Shown here: in pieces, positions 19,219-28,492 of the stretch
Layout: each line of letters starts with the position of its first letter
Numbering within the stretch: the first letter of the stretch is position 1
Assembly (NCBI GenBank): GCA_016717285.1
Contig: JADKFU010000005.1
Coordinates: 1,286,501 to 1,350,500, forward strand
Length of the DNA stretch: 64,000 nucleotides
DNA from: Chitinophagaceae bacterium
Lineage (GTDB): Bacteria > Bacteroidota > Bacteroidia > Chitinophagales > UBA10324
Direction: 5' to 3'
Program-made: the position numbers and the translations under genes
Notes under the pieces: generated by a model
Database searches by the model: none
Seen by the model: the letters and a program-made list of their open reading frames with translations, nothing else
Told to the model about the DNA's origin: nothing

Positions 19219-19860
19219 GTGAATCAACGGAATAACATCTTGCGTCTTGTTGCAGCGTGTGGAGCATCGATGGCCTGGTTCGCTGTGATATTGCAACTGT
19301 ACCTGATGATTCAATTCAGGGTTAAAGATTTGCCTGAAACTATCATCCGTTTCTTTTCTTATTTCACAATACTTACGAATATTCTTGTTGCCGTTTATTT
19401 TACAACAATCTGTTTGAAACCTGAATCAAAGCAAGGACGTTTTTTTCTGAAAGCACAAACAGCTACGGCAATAACTGTTTACATCATGGTGGTTGGAATA
19501 GTTTATAATCTCGTGCTGCGTTCATTATGGCAACCACAGGGTTTGCAGTTGCCGGTTGATGAGTTGTTGCATTCAGTGATTCCGGTTTTTACATTTCTTT
19601 TCTGGATAATTTTTGCTGACAAATCAGGAATAGCATGGACGCATGTTTTCAAATGGTTGATTTATCCTGCAATTTATCTTGTATTCGTTTTATTTCGGGG
19701 CGCCTTATCAGGATTTTATCCGTATCCGTTTATTGACGTGAAACAGCTCGGATATGCTGATGCAATGATCAACAGTTGTTTTTTATTCTTTGCATTTCTG
19801 TTATTGTCGTTGCTTATGGTGGGTATTGCAAAAATGATGAATCGTGTGTTTGCCGGTTAA
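19219..19860 (+). CDS. Pr6Pr family membrane protein
   Basis: A 213-residue protein with six hydrophobic segments and GTG as likely start. Segments such as RFFSYFTILTNILVAVYF and the short polar turn before LLHSVIPVFTFLFWIIF match the Pr6Pr (FAR-17a/AIG1-like) family of bacterial integral membrane proteins. The family has no established biochemical role in bacteria, although eukaryotic relatives include serine-type lipid hydrolases. The stop codon is directly followed by a dispersed repeat. Confidence 0.75.
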   Translation: MNQRNNILRLVAACGASMAWFAVILQLYLMIQFRVKDLPETIIRFFSYFTILTNILVAVYFTTICLKPESKQGRFFLKAQTATAITVYIMVVGIVYNLVLRSLWQPQGLQLPVDELLHSVIPVFTFLFWIIFADKSGIAWTHVFKWLIYPAIYLVFVLFRGALSGFYPYPFIDVKQLGYADAMINSCFLFFAFLLLSLLMVGIAKMMNRVFAG

Positions 19861-19902
19861 GTTGAATGGTTAAATTGCTAAATTGTTGTGGCAAAGCCGG
19901 AG
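19861..19902 (+). repeat. Dispersed repeat copy 2 (GGCAAAGCCGGAG core)
   Basis: GTTGAATGGTTAAATTGCTA begins immediately after the preceding stop codon and leads to TGTGGCAAAGCCGGAG. It shares layout and core with 15415-15466 and 42392-42438. Confidence 0.8.
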
Positions 19903-19980
19903 CGTAGTTTGAAAGATTCAATCTTTGACAGTGCGATCCCGACTTCACTTTGGTTTATGTTTCTTGTTCAGCAAGCAAAC

Positions 19981-20017
19981 CCTAATTCCTGATTCTTAAT
20001 TCCTAATTCCTAATTCT
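19981..20017. repeat. Short tandem repeat over the 3' end of the M20 gene
   Basis: Degenerate copies of the word TAATTCC (CCTAATTCCTGATTCTTAAT, then TCCTAATTCCTAATTCTCAA). The stop codon of the minus-strand M20 hydrolase gene (20010-20012) lies inside it. Confidence 0.75.
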
Positions 20018-21449
20018 CAATGGGCGGTGGTCCTTCAGGCAACAACGGCTTCCACACTTCACTGCCTTTTCTTTTCAGAAACTCTGCTTTGATTTCATTC
20101 CGCAGCGTTTCATTTTCGAATAAATCCACCATAGTTAGTCCAAGTGATTTGGAAGCGAACAGAAGTCCTTTGTGTCCGATAGACATTCCACCACAAGCCA
20201 CCACTACCCAAGAATGCCAGGGAGATTCGAACGGAGCTGTTACGCCAAGCAATGTTATTTCAGGAACGATCCAACTGATATCACCTACATCTGTAGAGCC
20301 ACCATCCGGATCAGGACGTGTTTGTTCCAATGGTTTAATATCACCTTTCATTCCTTTAGCAGGCAATCCATATTCCTCCTGAATTTTTTTCGCGAATGCA
20401 GTTTCTTCGGCTGTATAAGTGATAGGGCCAACTAACTCCATGTTTTTCTGCAATGCTTTAGCACCCGTTTCATTCACAAGCAATTCATACAAACCGCTAT
20501 TGAGTTTGATGTTGTATTGCACACCTGCCATCAACGCTGCGCCTTTTGCAATTTCGCGCACGCGATCTTCCAGCACTGCTACACCACTTCGTTTTGAATC
20601 ACGCATCCAGATCCATACAGATGCCTTATCAGGAATCACATTCGGAACGTTACCGGCTTCTTTATAAACGTAGTGCATGCGCGCACTTGGCTTCACATGT
20701 TCGCGATAAAAATTCACGCCGGTTGTAAATAATTCTGCGCCATCCAATGCACTTCTTCCATTCCATGGATCGGCAGCGGCATGCGAACTTTTTCCTGTGA
20801 ACTCAACAGTCCAGTCCGTAACAGCCTGTGAACTTTGCATGTTGGCTTTATTTTCATAATCAGGATGCCAGTCAAGACAGATATCAAGATCATTGAATAA
20901 CCCGGCGCGCGCCATATAAACTTTTCCTGCGCCATCTTCTTCTGCAGGAGTTCCGTAAAACCGAATGGTGCCTTTCAGTTTTCCCGCCGCCATCAATTCT
21001 TTGATGGCGAGTGCGGCGCCTAAACTTCCGGGACCAAACATGTTGTGGCCACAACCATGACCTGCTGCACCTTCCAGCAACACTTCTTTCGTTGGTTGTG
21101 ATTTTTGTGAAAGTCCCGGCAATGCATCATATTCTCCCATGATTCCGATGATGGGGTTTCCGGAGCCGTAAGTAGCAGTAAATGCTGTCGGAATTCCTGC
21201 CACACCACGCTGTACCACGAAGCCCTGCGCTTCCGCATAATCAGCGAGTGCTTTCGATGATTGTGTTTCATGATAAGCAACTTCCGCATAGCCCCAGATT
21301 TTATCACTGATATCAGTAAGCTCTTTTTGATGCTTATCAACTGATGCAAGCACAGCCGCTTTGTTGGCGGGAAGTTTTTTGTTTTGTCCGATGCTATGAA
21401 TGGAAGCGAGCAAAACGATTGATGCTGTAAGTAAATAGCTGAGTTTCAT
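20010..21449 (-). CDS. Exported M20 family metallopeptidase/amidohydrolase (AbgB-like)
   Basis: Zinc-dependent hydrolase of the M20D group, whose members cleave N-acyl amino acids or p-aminobenzoyl-glutamate. The 479-residue product has a signal peptide (about 1-21). Metal-binding and catalytic segments are GEYDALPG (near 125), GHGCGHNMFG (near 152), the acidic GTPAEEDGAGK (near 190), and CLDWHPDYEN (near 215), followed by the dimerisation domain. The export signal puts it in the periplasm, unlike cytoplasmic AbgB. The exact substrate is unknown. Its last codon and stop lie inside a tandem repeat. Confidence 0.88.
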   Translation of the reverse strand: MKLSYLLTASIVLLASIHSIGQNKKLPANKAAVLASVDKHQKELTDISDKIWGYAEVAYHETQSSKALADYAEAQGFVVQRGVAGIPTAFTATYGSGNPIIGIMGEYDALPGLSQKSQPTKEVLLEGAAGHGCGHNMFGPGSLGAALAIKELMAAGKLKGTIRFYGTPAEEDGAGKVYMARAGLFNDLDICLDWHPDYENKANMQSSQAVTDWTVEFTGKSSHAAADPWNGRSALDGAELFTTGVNFYREHVKPSARMHYVYKEAGNVPNVIPDKASVWIWMRDSKRSGVAVLEDRVREIAKGAALMAGVQYNIKLNSGLYELLVNETGAKALQKNMELVGPITYTAEETAFAKKIQEEYGLPAKGMKGDIKPLEQTRPDPDGGSTDVGDISWIVPEITLLGVTAPFESPWHSWVVVACGGMSIGHKGLLFASKSLGLTMVDLFENETLRNEIKAEFLKRKGSEVWKPLLPEGPPPIEN

Positions 21450-21726
21450 GACAAGGATTTAATGTTTGATGAAAGTAGAAATACTTTCATGGTTATAAAA
21501 ATGCGAATGATAAATTGTTTTTGCTGTTTCAATTGACATTGCAATGCGATCCTGCCAATAAGCTGTTATTTATGAACTGAACCTATTTTCTTGCCGCCTA
21601 TTGAGGATCAAAATAAAAGTAGCCGGCGTTTATGAAAGAGAAAGTATTTTGCAATAGCATGCAGACATTTTAATAAAAGTCATGACCATCCTAAAATGAG
21701 AAAGCAGGTTGTTTGGGTATCTTTTT

Positions 21727-24495
21727 TTATTCTTTTACAAATGATTTCTCTGAAATTCCTGAACCAGTCTTAACGGACACGAGATATACTCCAGGTGATA
21801 ACATCGCGATATTTATTTTGTGTGCATTCTCACTAAGCTGTAATTTTTCTTCCATAATGGTTCTTCCAAGAGCATCCTGCACCTGCAACAAGCCAGTCTC
21901 TTTCACATCAAGATTTACACTAATCATATCGTTAGCCGGGTTGGGATAGATTGAAAATGCAGGAGCACCCGCTTCAGTTCCTCCCAATCGCAGCGAGGTA
22001 TTAAATGTTTTAAGAGCGCAATAATTAGAATAAGTAGTGGGACTTGCATTCGCGCATTTTGTGGACACCTTCCATTCATAATTAGTATTGGCAGTTAAGT
22101 TAATAAGTTGATAAATATTGATATTCGTTTTGGGCTTTACTGTAAGCCAGGTTGATGCACCCTGCACACGGTATTGCACCTTGTAACCACTGTTGCACGG
22201 TTGGTTTGACCAACTAATGGTAGCCGATGTTCCGGTAATGCCTGAAGTGGCGGGAGCTAATGGCTTCGCACATTTTATTTCAAGATCATTGAAAGCAGTT
22301 ACAAAACAATCTCCATCATATACTTTCACCGAATAGTTTCCCGCTGTCAGATTGGTGAACGTATAAGCACTTGTTGCAGATTGCTGATTAACAGAACGCA
22401 GAAGGGTGGATTCACTATCGTATAATTCCAAATGGAAATTATAATTAAAAGTTCCTGTAGGAATTACCTTGATTTTGCCGTCAGCACAACCGCCGCCGCT
22501 GGATACATCGGTTATCTTAGTGGTCGGGAAAATATTGCAGTTCTCTACGTTGCAGGGGAAATTGATATTACAAAAATCAGGGGTTTTTAAGTAGCATGGT
22601 TCAATCGTGTCTTCTACGAGAACATATCCGTATACCTGTTTTAGAGAATCAAGTTTCGATTTGTATTGCTGAATGAGTGAACTGTAATTAGGCGCATTGA
22701 TCAGGTTAATATTTTCTTTAGGGTCGTTAGTAAGATCATAAAATTCCTCTACAGCAGAAGTGCACCTGCTGGTTACATATTTATAGTTGAAATCGCGCAC
22801 GGATGTCGAAGTGGGGTTGCAGCTATTGCGGTAGAAATATTCATAAAACAGTTCATTTCTATGAGCGGTATGATTTGCCAGTTCATGCATCGACAATCCA
22901 TCAGTAATTAATCCGTCAGGTACACCTGCTGCTTCCAGCATGGTTGGAGCAATGTCAATATTCATTGCCATTTCATCACTTATTACTGTGCCGGGAGCAA
23001 ACCATCGCGGATAACGAATGAACATAGGCAGCCGGATAGATTCTTCAAGCGCAATTTCCTTACCGCCCAGTTCATGTTCTCCTATCATTAGTCCGTTATC
23101 ACTCGTAAAAATCACAAGGGTGCTGTCCAGAATTCCCCGGTGCTCCAGCCAGCTAAGAATGGTATCAATACTTGCTTCTGCTCCAGCCAGCAATTCGTAA
23201 TAATTCACCATTTGATTATACTTATCGGCGCTGTCGTTGCTGGTAGAATAACACTCAAGGTAGGTGGAAGGAATATTGTGAGTCCAGAGATTAAAATTAT
23301 CAGGAAAAGGCATGGTCTCATTATCGAAAATTCCTTCATCCTGTGGACGCGGTGTGTAGGGCACGTGTGGTGCTTTATGGTCTACATAGAGCAGGAATCT
23401 TTTCCCGGTAGGAACACTGTTGAGGAATTCCAAAGCTTTATTGGTGATCACATCTGTCTTATGTCCCGGAATTTTGACGTGCATTTGACCATTGTAGTCA
23501 TAATAGGTATCTATATAGAAGTCATTACTCGATTCACAATAGTAATCGAAGCCCGTTACGTTTGGAAATGATTGAAATCCGTACTTGCCAACGAATCCGT
23601 TATAATAACCATAATCATGAAGCACATTGGCCACTGTTGGTAAAGCAAATGATTCATAGGAACCATTGGTGATCACTTCGTGATGATGCGGATATAATCC
23701 TGTAACGATGGAAGCGCGGCTGGGTGAACACAATGAAAGTGCAGGAAACGCATACTCGAATCTTGCTCCTTCTGTTGCAATCCTGTTGATACCGGGAGAT
23801 TGAAAAAATGTAGGGCCTCCGTTTGGTGCAAATACATCGTAGCGGCAATCATCCAGAACAATGCACAAAATGTTTGGCTTCCAATCATCGTCTGCAAGGG
23901 TTTTGAATGATTTAGTGGCCGACCATTCGCCGGTTTCACCGCAGGTTTTCACTTCGTACTCATAAACTGTTGATTGGTTTAATTGTGACAAAAGCAAACT
24001 GGTTTTGTTTCCTGCGGGTATAATTTGCCAGACTTGCAATCCGGAAGGACGGTATCTGACATATGAACTTGTGTTGTCACCGCAATTTGACCAGACAATA
24101 GTCGCGGTATTCGCGCTGATTTGGGAAGCAGTTAAACTTTCCGGCGCGGAGCAGGAAGGTGTTGTCGCAAACCGGATTCCTGATGGTCCATGGCTGTTGT
24201 TAGGGCAATAGGGAATCACTTCCACTGCATAGTACGTCCCCGGCAATAAATTATTGAAGGTCCAGGAGGTCTGATTGGATACTGCTATTTCCGGTTGCCA
24301 GGGTGAATTTACTTTCCTGTAGCTTACAGTATAGTGATCTGTTTGAGGATCTCCAACCCATGAAAAGGAAATTGAACACGCTGTAGTGGCAGATATGGTA
24401 ACTACAGGAGCATTTAAGATACAATCCGCTTTTAGGTTATTTGAAAAAGGAAGTAAGGAGAAGATGCCAATGAAAAGGGCGTAGATATGCTTCAT
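21727..24495 (-). CDS. Secreted sulfatase with fibronectin type III domains and T9SS sorting domain
   Basis: Start taken at the ATG at 24495 (MKHIYALFIGIFSLL), which leaves a normal signal peptide; an in-frame start at 24531 adds 12 residues. Numbering from the longer form: two fibronectin type III domains (about 40-125 and 127-212), then an arylsulfatase-type domain with VLDDCRYD (225-231) and the formylglycine signature C268-S-P-S-R. A third Fn3-like domain and a type A sorting domain (SIYPNPANDMISV ... KSFVKE) close the protein. It needs a formylglycine-generating enzyme, not seen here. The substrate is likely a sulfated glycan, by family only. Confidence 0.88.
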   Translation of the reverse strand: MKHIYALFIGIFSLLPFSNNLKADCILNAPVVTISATTACSISFSWVGDPQTDHYTVSYRKVNSPWQPEIAVSNQTSWTFNNLLPGTYYAVEVIPYCPNNSHGPSGIRFATTPSCSAPESLTASQISANTATIVWSNCGDNTSSYVRYRPSGLQVWQIIPAGNKTSLLLSQLNQSTVYEYEVKTCGETGEWSATKSFKTLADDDWKPNILCIVLDDCRYDVFAPNGGPTFFQSPGINRIATEGARFEYAFPALSLCSPSRASIVTGLYPHHHEVITNGSYESFALPTVANVLHDYGYYNGFVGKYGFQSFPNVTGFDYYCESSNDFYIDTYYDYNGQMHVKIPGHKTDVITNKALEFLNSVPTGKRFLLYVDHKAPHVPYTPRPQDEGIFDNETMPFPDNFNLWTHNIPSTYLECYSTSNDSADKYNQMVNYYELLAGAEASIDTILSWLEHRGILDSTLVIFTSDNGLMIGEHELGGKEIALEESIRLPMFIRYPRWFAPGTVISDEMAMNIDIAPTMLEAAGVPDGLITDGLSMHELANHTAHRNELFYEYFYRNSCNPTSTSVRDFNYKYVTSRCTSAVEEFYDLTNDPKENINLINAPNYSSLIQQYKSKLDSLKQVYGYVLVEDTIEPCYLKTPDFCNINFPCNVENCNIFPTTKITDVSSGGGCADGKIKVIPTGTFNYNFHLELYDSESTLLRSVNQQSATSAYTFTNLTAGNYSVKVYDGDCFVTAFNDLEIKCAKPLAPATSGITGTSATISWSNQPCNSGYKVQYRVQGASTWLTVKPKTNINIYQLINLTANTNYEWKVSTKCANASPTTYSNYCALKTFNTSLRLGGTEAGAPAFSIYPNPANDMISVNLDVKETGLLQVQDALGRTIMEEKLQLSENAHKINIAMLSPGVYLVSVKTGSGISEKSFVKE

Positions 24496-24531
24496 ATGAA
24501 AAGTTGTCTTTTGGGTTTGAATGGCCGACAA

Positions 24532-24954
24532 TCATTTACTGATAGGCCACTGCCGTATTTTTACGGAAAAACAGTCTGTTTTCAAGACACAATAATAAAA
24601 AAAAATCATGGTCTCTGAACGACAGTTTGTGCTGTTGGTGGTGGATAAGTGCACTTTTTTCATTATCACGAGCTTATGTATTGATTGTTAATATGTAAAG
24701 TGTGGTCAAAATCAAAAAATGATGTTGATAAAATGAAAAATGTTAGTGCTGATTGTGATTTAAAATGCTCCTGATGAACTGATTTTTTAATCCATTATCA
24801 TTTAACAGCGAAGCTTTCAATACACATGAAGTCGCGCGATGGAGGATTGAATGAATAATATTTTCGAAAATGAAAATGATTTTGAAGAAGGAAAACGTTT
24901 TGGCGGCGGAATTCAAAAATTAACATTTCCATCCGATCATTACCTTTGCGCCTC
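24532..24954. other. Divergent promoter region between sulfatase and Ddl genes
   Basis: No gene is seen in these 420 bases. A small palindrome CCGTA-TTTT-TACGG lies at 24553-24566. The right end holds a good -7 box (TACCTTTG) for the ligase gene. Confidence 0.4.
24941..24948 (+). promoter_or_regulatory. Candidate -7 box of the ligase gene
   Basis: TACCTTTG is an exact TAnnTTTG match. It ends six bases before the ATG at 24955, so a transcript from it would be leaderless or nearly so. No TTTG is seen at the expected upstream distance. Confidence 0.4.
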
Positions 24955-27645
24955 ATGATCCGAATCGGAATCTTTTTTGGTGGCGCTTCCCGCGAACGGG
25001 AGATATCTTTTGCGGGTGGACGAACGGTGTATGATAACCTCGACAAAAACCTGTTTGAAGCTGTTCCCATTTTTGTAGACTCTAAAGGAAATTTCATCCT
25101 GCTCAACTGGCAATTTATTTATAAAGGGACGATCCGTGATTTTTATCCACCCATTGCTTCTCTTTCTTTTTCACCGCATAATTTTCAGCTATACCTTGAA
25201 TCGTTGGGTGAGCTGAGCGCAGAGGAATTAAATCAATTGATCAGCAAAGTCGGCAGAAAGCTCGTGATGGAAGAATTAAAAACCCTCATCGACTTTGGTT
25301 TTCTCGCGCTTCATGGTTCCTGGGGAGAAGATGGTTCGATACAAGGCATTCTGGAATGGCTGAATATTCCTTATTCAGGTTCCGGTGTCCTGCCTTCCGC
25401 TATCGGTATGAACAAGGTATTTCAAAAAAGTATCATGAAAGAATCAGGTCTTGAAGTGGCCAGGAGTATCGTGATCAAAAGGAAAGATTGGCTGGCAGCA
25501 GCGCAGAACAAGGAAATGCTGCATCATGCAAAGAAAAAGCTTGGATTGCCTTTTGTCGTGCGGCCTGCAAACCAGGGATCATCTATAGGAGTTAGTATAG
25601 TGCGTTCAGAAAATCTTACTTCCTTTCAGCAGGCAGTGGACGCTGCTTTTTTTGTGCATGGGATAACGGCGGCGGAATGGAATAAGCTATCCGAAGAGGA
25701 GCAAATTGATTGGGTGAGAAGTGTTTCAGAAATAAAGGATGGAACAGGTATTCCATTCAACATCGGTGGAACTATTATCAATCATCCGGAAGCGCTTTTA
25801 AAATTTATTCGGGATCATTTTAAAGAAACTGATGAAAGTCTTCTGTTGCAAAGCATCTATGAAGAACAGGAAGTGCAGTTGGAAGCATTTATCGAAGGCA
25901 CCGAATTTTCCTGTATTGTGATCAGGAAGGAAGACGGGTCAGCAGTGGCACTTCCACCTACTGAAATAAAAAAGGGAAAAGAAGTATTTGATTACCGTTC
26001 TAAATATTTACCCGGACTTACCAGGAAAATAACACCAATTGATTTGCCCAACGAAGACATTGAAAAAATCCGCAGGCAGTGTGAAGCATTATTTGTGTTT
26101 TTCGGATTTCATGTGTATGCGCGCATTGATGGTTTCATTCGAAAGGATAAAAAGATTTTTCTGAATGATCCAAACACTACTTCCGGCATGCTGCCTTCGT
26201 CCTTTTTTTTTCACCAGGCCGCCGAAATTGGTTTGAATCCTTCACAGTTTCTTACCTTCATCATCCGCACTTCTGTTGCAGATCGCATTGCTTCACAATC
26301 AAAAACTTTCGCGTACCGAAAGCTTTTGCAGCAGTTGGATGAAAATATTGCAGGACTTAAAAATCTTGCATCCGTAAAAAAAAGGATTGCAGTTATTCTT
26401 GGAGGCTATTCCTCTGAAAGGCACATCTCAGTTGAAAGCGGTAGAAATGTTTTTGAAAAACTGGCCTCTTCCACTAAGTATGAACCGGTTCCTGTTTTCC
26501 TGTTAGGAAATGCGAATGCGTATTCGCTTTACCAGATTCCGGTGAATCTCCTGCTGAAAGACAACGCAGACGATATCCGCGATAAGATCCTTCATTTTAA
26601 AAAGCATCCGGTTGTAGAAAAAATAAAGAAGGAATGCAAGCAGCTTACAACAAAATATGCATCTGTTTCGGTGATTTTCGAACCGCAAAAAATTTCATTG
26701 AATGAATTGAAAGAAAAAGTGGACGGTGTTTTTATTGCGTTACATGGAAGGCCGGGAGAGGACGGACAAATACAGAAAGATCTGGACCGGCTGGAAATTC
26801 CATACAATGGCTCCGGCGTTGTTTCTTCCCAAATCACCATCAATAAATACCAGACAAATGAGATGCTGCGTGAACATGGTTTCCTGATTGCCACACATTT
26901 GCTATTGAATAAAGAAGACTGGCTGAATGATGCAGATAAATTTTATGACAGCATCACCGCGGTGGTCACTTATCCATTCATTTGTAAACCTGTAGATGAT
27001 GGTTGCAGTTCTGCTGTGAAGAAGATAAAATCGCGCGAAGAACTGACTGCATTTTGTCAACTGATTTTCAGAGACAAGCAAGCGATTTCAAAAAAATATG
27101 CGGCCATACTTGGACTTAAAGCCGGTGAAGAATTTCCGCGTAAGCAGAAGCTATTGGTGGAAGAACTGATCACCCGGAATGGCGCAGCTCATTTTCTTGA
27201 AATTACCGGCGGCATGCTTACCAAATTGAATGGGGCAGGTGAAATAACATTTGAAGTGTTTGAACCTTCTGAAGCTTTGGCAGGTGAAGAAGTGTTGTCG
27301 CTGGAGGAGAAATTTTTAGCAGGTCAGGGCCAGAATATTACACCGGCGCGATTTTCAAAGGATGAGTCAGAATATAAACGGATCGCGGATATTATAAAAT
27401 CAGATCTTGAACGTGCGGCGAAAATTCTAAACGTAAGCGGTTACTGTAGAATTGATGCATTTGTGCGCATCTTTGACGATGGCCGCGTAGAAACAATAAT
27501 CATTGAAGTGAACTCGTTACCGGGCATGACGCCGGCAACGGTTATCTTTCACCAGGCAGCCATCAACCAGTATAAGCCATTCGACTTTATTGATAAAATT
27601 TTAGAATTTAGCTTCGAAAAACAAAAGCTTTCCATTGCCCAATAA
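24955..27645 (+). CDS. ddl: Double-domain D-alanine--D-alanine ligase
   Basis: Makes D-Ala-D-Ala for peptidoglycan. Start set at the ATG at 24955, rather than a TTG nine bases upstream, because it gives the usual MIRIGIFFGGASREREIS. At 896 residues it is over twice a normal Ddl (about 300-370). The first copy (about 1-470) has LHGSWGEDGSIQG, RPANQGSSIGVS and a deviating end motif LNDPNTTSGMLPSS. The second (about 475-896) restarts with RIAVILGGYSSERHISVESG, has LHGRPGEDGQIQ, KPVDDGCSSAV and the canonical EVNSLPGMTPATV. Both look foldable; the second keeps the better product-site motif. It overlaps the PASTA gene. Confidence 0.88.
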   Translation: MIRIGIFFGGASREREISFAGGRTVYDNLDKNLFEAVPIFVDSKGNFILLNWQFIYKGTIRDFYPPIASLSFSPHNFQLYLESLGELSAEELNQLISKVGRKLVMEELKTLIDFGFLALHGSWGEDGSIQGILEWLNIPYSGSGVLPSAIGMNKVFQKSIMKESGLEVARSIVIKRKDWLAAAQNKEMLHHAKKKLGLPFVVRPANQGSSIGVSIVRSENLTSFQQAVDAAFFVHGITAAEWNKLSEEEQIDWVRSVSEIKDGTGIPFNIGGTIINHPEALLKFIRDHFKETDESLLLQSIYEEQEVQLEAFIEGTEFSCIVIRKEDGSAVALPPTEIKKGKEVFDYRSKYLPGLTRKITPIDLPNEDIEKIRRQCEALFVFFGFHVYARIDGFIRKDKKIFLNDPNTTSGMLPSSFFFHQAAEIGLNPSQFLTFIIRTSVADRIASQSKTFAYRKLLQQLDENIAGLKNLASVKKRIAVILGGYSSERHISVESGRNVFEKLASSTKYEPVPVFLLGNANAYSLYQIPVNLLLKDNADDIRDKILHFKKHPVVEKIKKECKQLTTKYASVSVIFEPQKISLNELKEKVDGVFIALHGRPGEDGQIQKDLDRLEIPYNGSGVVSSQITINKYQTNEMLREHGFLIATHLLLNKEDWLNDADKFYDSITAVVTYPFICKPVDDGCSSAVKKIKSREELTAFCQLIFRDKQAISKKYAAILGLKAGEEFPRKQKLLVEELITRNGAAHFLEITGGMLTKLNGAGEITFEVFEPSEALAGEEVLSLEEKFLAGQGQNITPARFSKDESEYKRIADIIKSDLERAAKILNVSGYCRIDAFVRIFDDGRVETIIIEVNSLPGMTPATVIFHQAAINQYKPFDFIDKILEFSFEKQKLSIAQ

Positions 27646-28435
27646 CTTCCTGAATTTCATTAGCAGCCGTAAATTCCTCTATAATATCTTAGGGGCGATT
27701 GGATTTTATATTGGCGTGTTTCTGCTGTTTGCTGTTTTTGTGAGAAGCTTTACCAAGCATGGTGTTGCGATCACAGTGCCTGACCTGGAAGGAAAATCGC
27801 TGGAAGAAGCCATAAAGTTATTACACAAGAGTGATCTTGAATATGCAATTACGGATTCAACATATGATGCAAAAAAACCAGCGTTATCGGTTATTGATCA
27901 GAATCCCGGTGCGGCGTCGAAAGTGAAGGATGGGCGAACTATTTATCTTACGGTGAATGCATCAATGGCACCTGAAGTAAAAATGCCTGATCTTAAAGAT
28001 GCGTCGCTGAAACAGGCAACCATGATTTTGGAAAGCTATAGCATGAAGGTGGGAAGACTGATTTATAAGCCTGACCTTGCGAAGAATGTTGTACTCGATC
28101 AGCAATTTGAAGGCAAACCCATATTGCCAGGTGACTTTATAAGGAAAGGATCTGTAATTGATCTTGTGTTGGGTGATGGTTCGGGAATCACAGAACTTGA
28201 AATTCCTGATCTTGTCGGCATGTCGCTTCGCGAAGCTAAATTTGTGTTGGAAGGCTCCTCCCTTGGATTGCGAAGTGTGGTATATGATAAATATGTGGAC
28301 GAGGATTCTTTAGAGGCAATTATTTATCAGCAGGTTCCTCCTGCGGAAGAAGGGAGTAATTTAACCTTGAATGCAGGAGACAGTGTAGATGTTTTTGTTA
28401 CTTCGCCGGATCATTATGAGCGTTTGCCTGATTAA
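27635..28435 (+). CDS. PASTA domain-containing membrane protein
   Basis: A 266-residue protein with one N-terminal membrane helix (about 14-40) and three PASTA domains (about 43-110, 113-183, 187-257), each with the VPDL/MPDL/IPDL start and repeated helix-strand pattern. PASTA domains bind peptidoglycan or lipid II in other bacteria, so this is likely a periplasmic cell-wall protein. The start is a TTG at 27635, overlapping the ligase gene by 11 bases; no ATG fits. Linkage of ddl and a PASTA gene is common in Bacteroidota and suggests cotranscription. Confidence 0.85.
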   Translation: MPNNFLNFISSRKFLYNILGAIGFYIGVFLLFAVFVRSFTKHGVAITVPDLEGKSLEEAIKLLHKSDLEYAITDSTYDAKKPALSVIDQNPGAASKVKDGRTIYLTVNASMAPEVKMPDLKDASLKQATMILESYSMKVGRLIYKPDLAKNVVLDQQFEGKPILPGDFIRKGSVIDLVLGDGSGITELEIPDLVGMSLREAKFVLEGSSLGLRSVVYDKYVDEDSLEAIIYQQVPPAEEGSNLTLNAGDSVDVFVTSPDHYERLPD

Positions 28436-28492
28436 AGCAATGATGAATTCAAAAGTGCGCAGGATTTTTTTTGAACTTAATTTTTTTTACTG

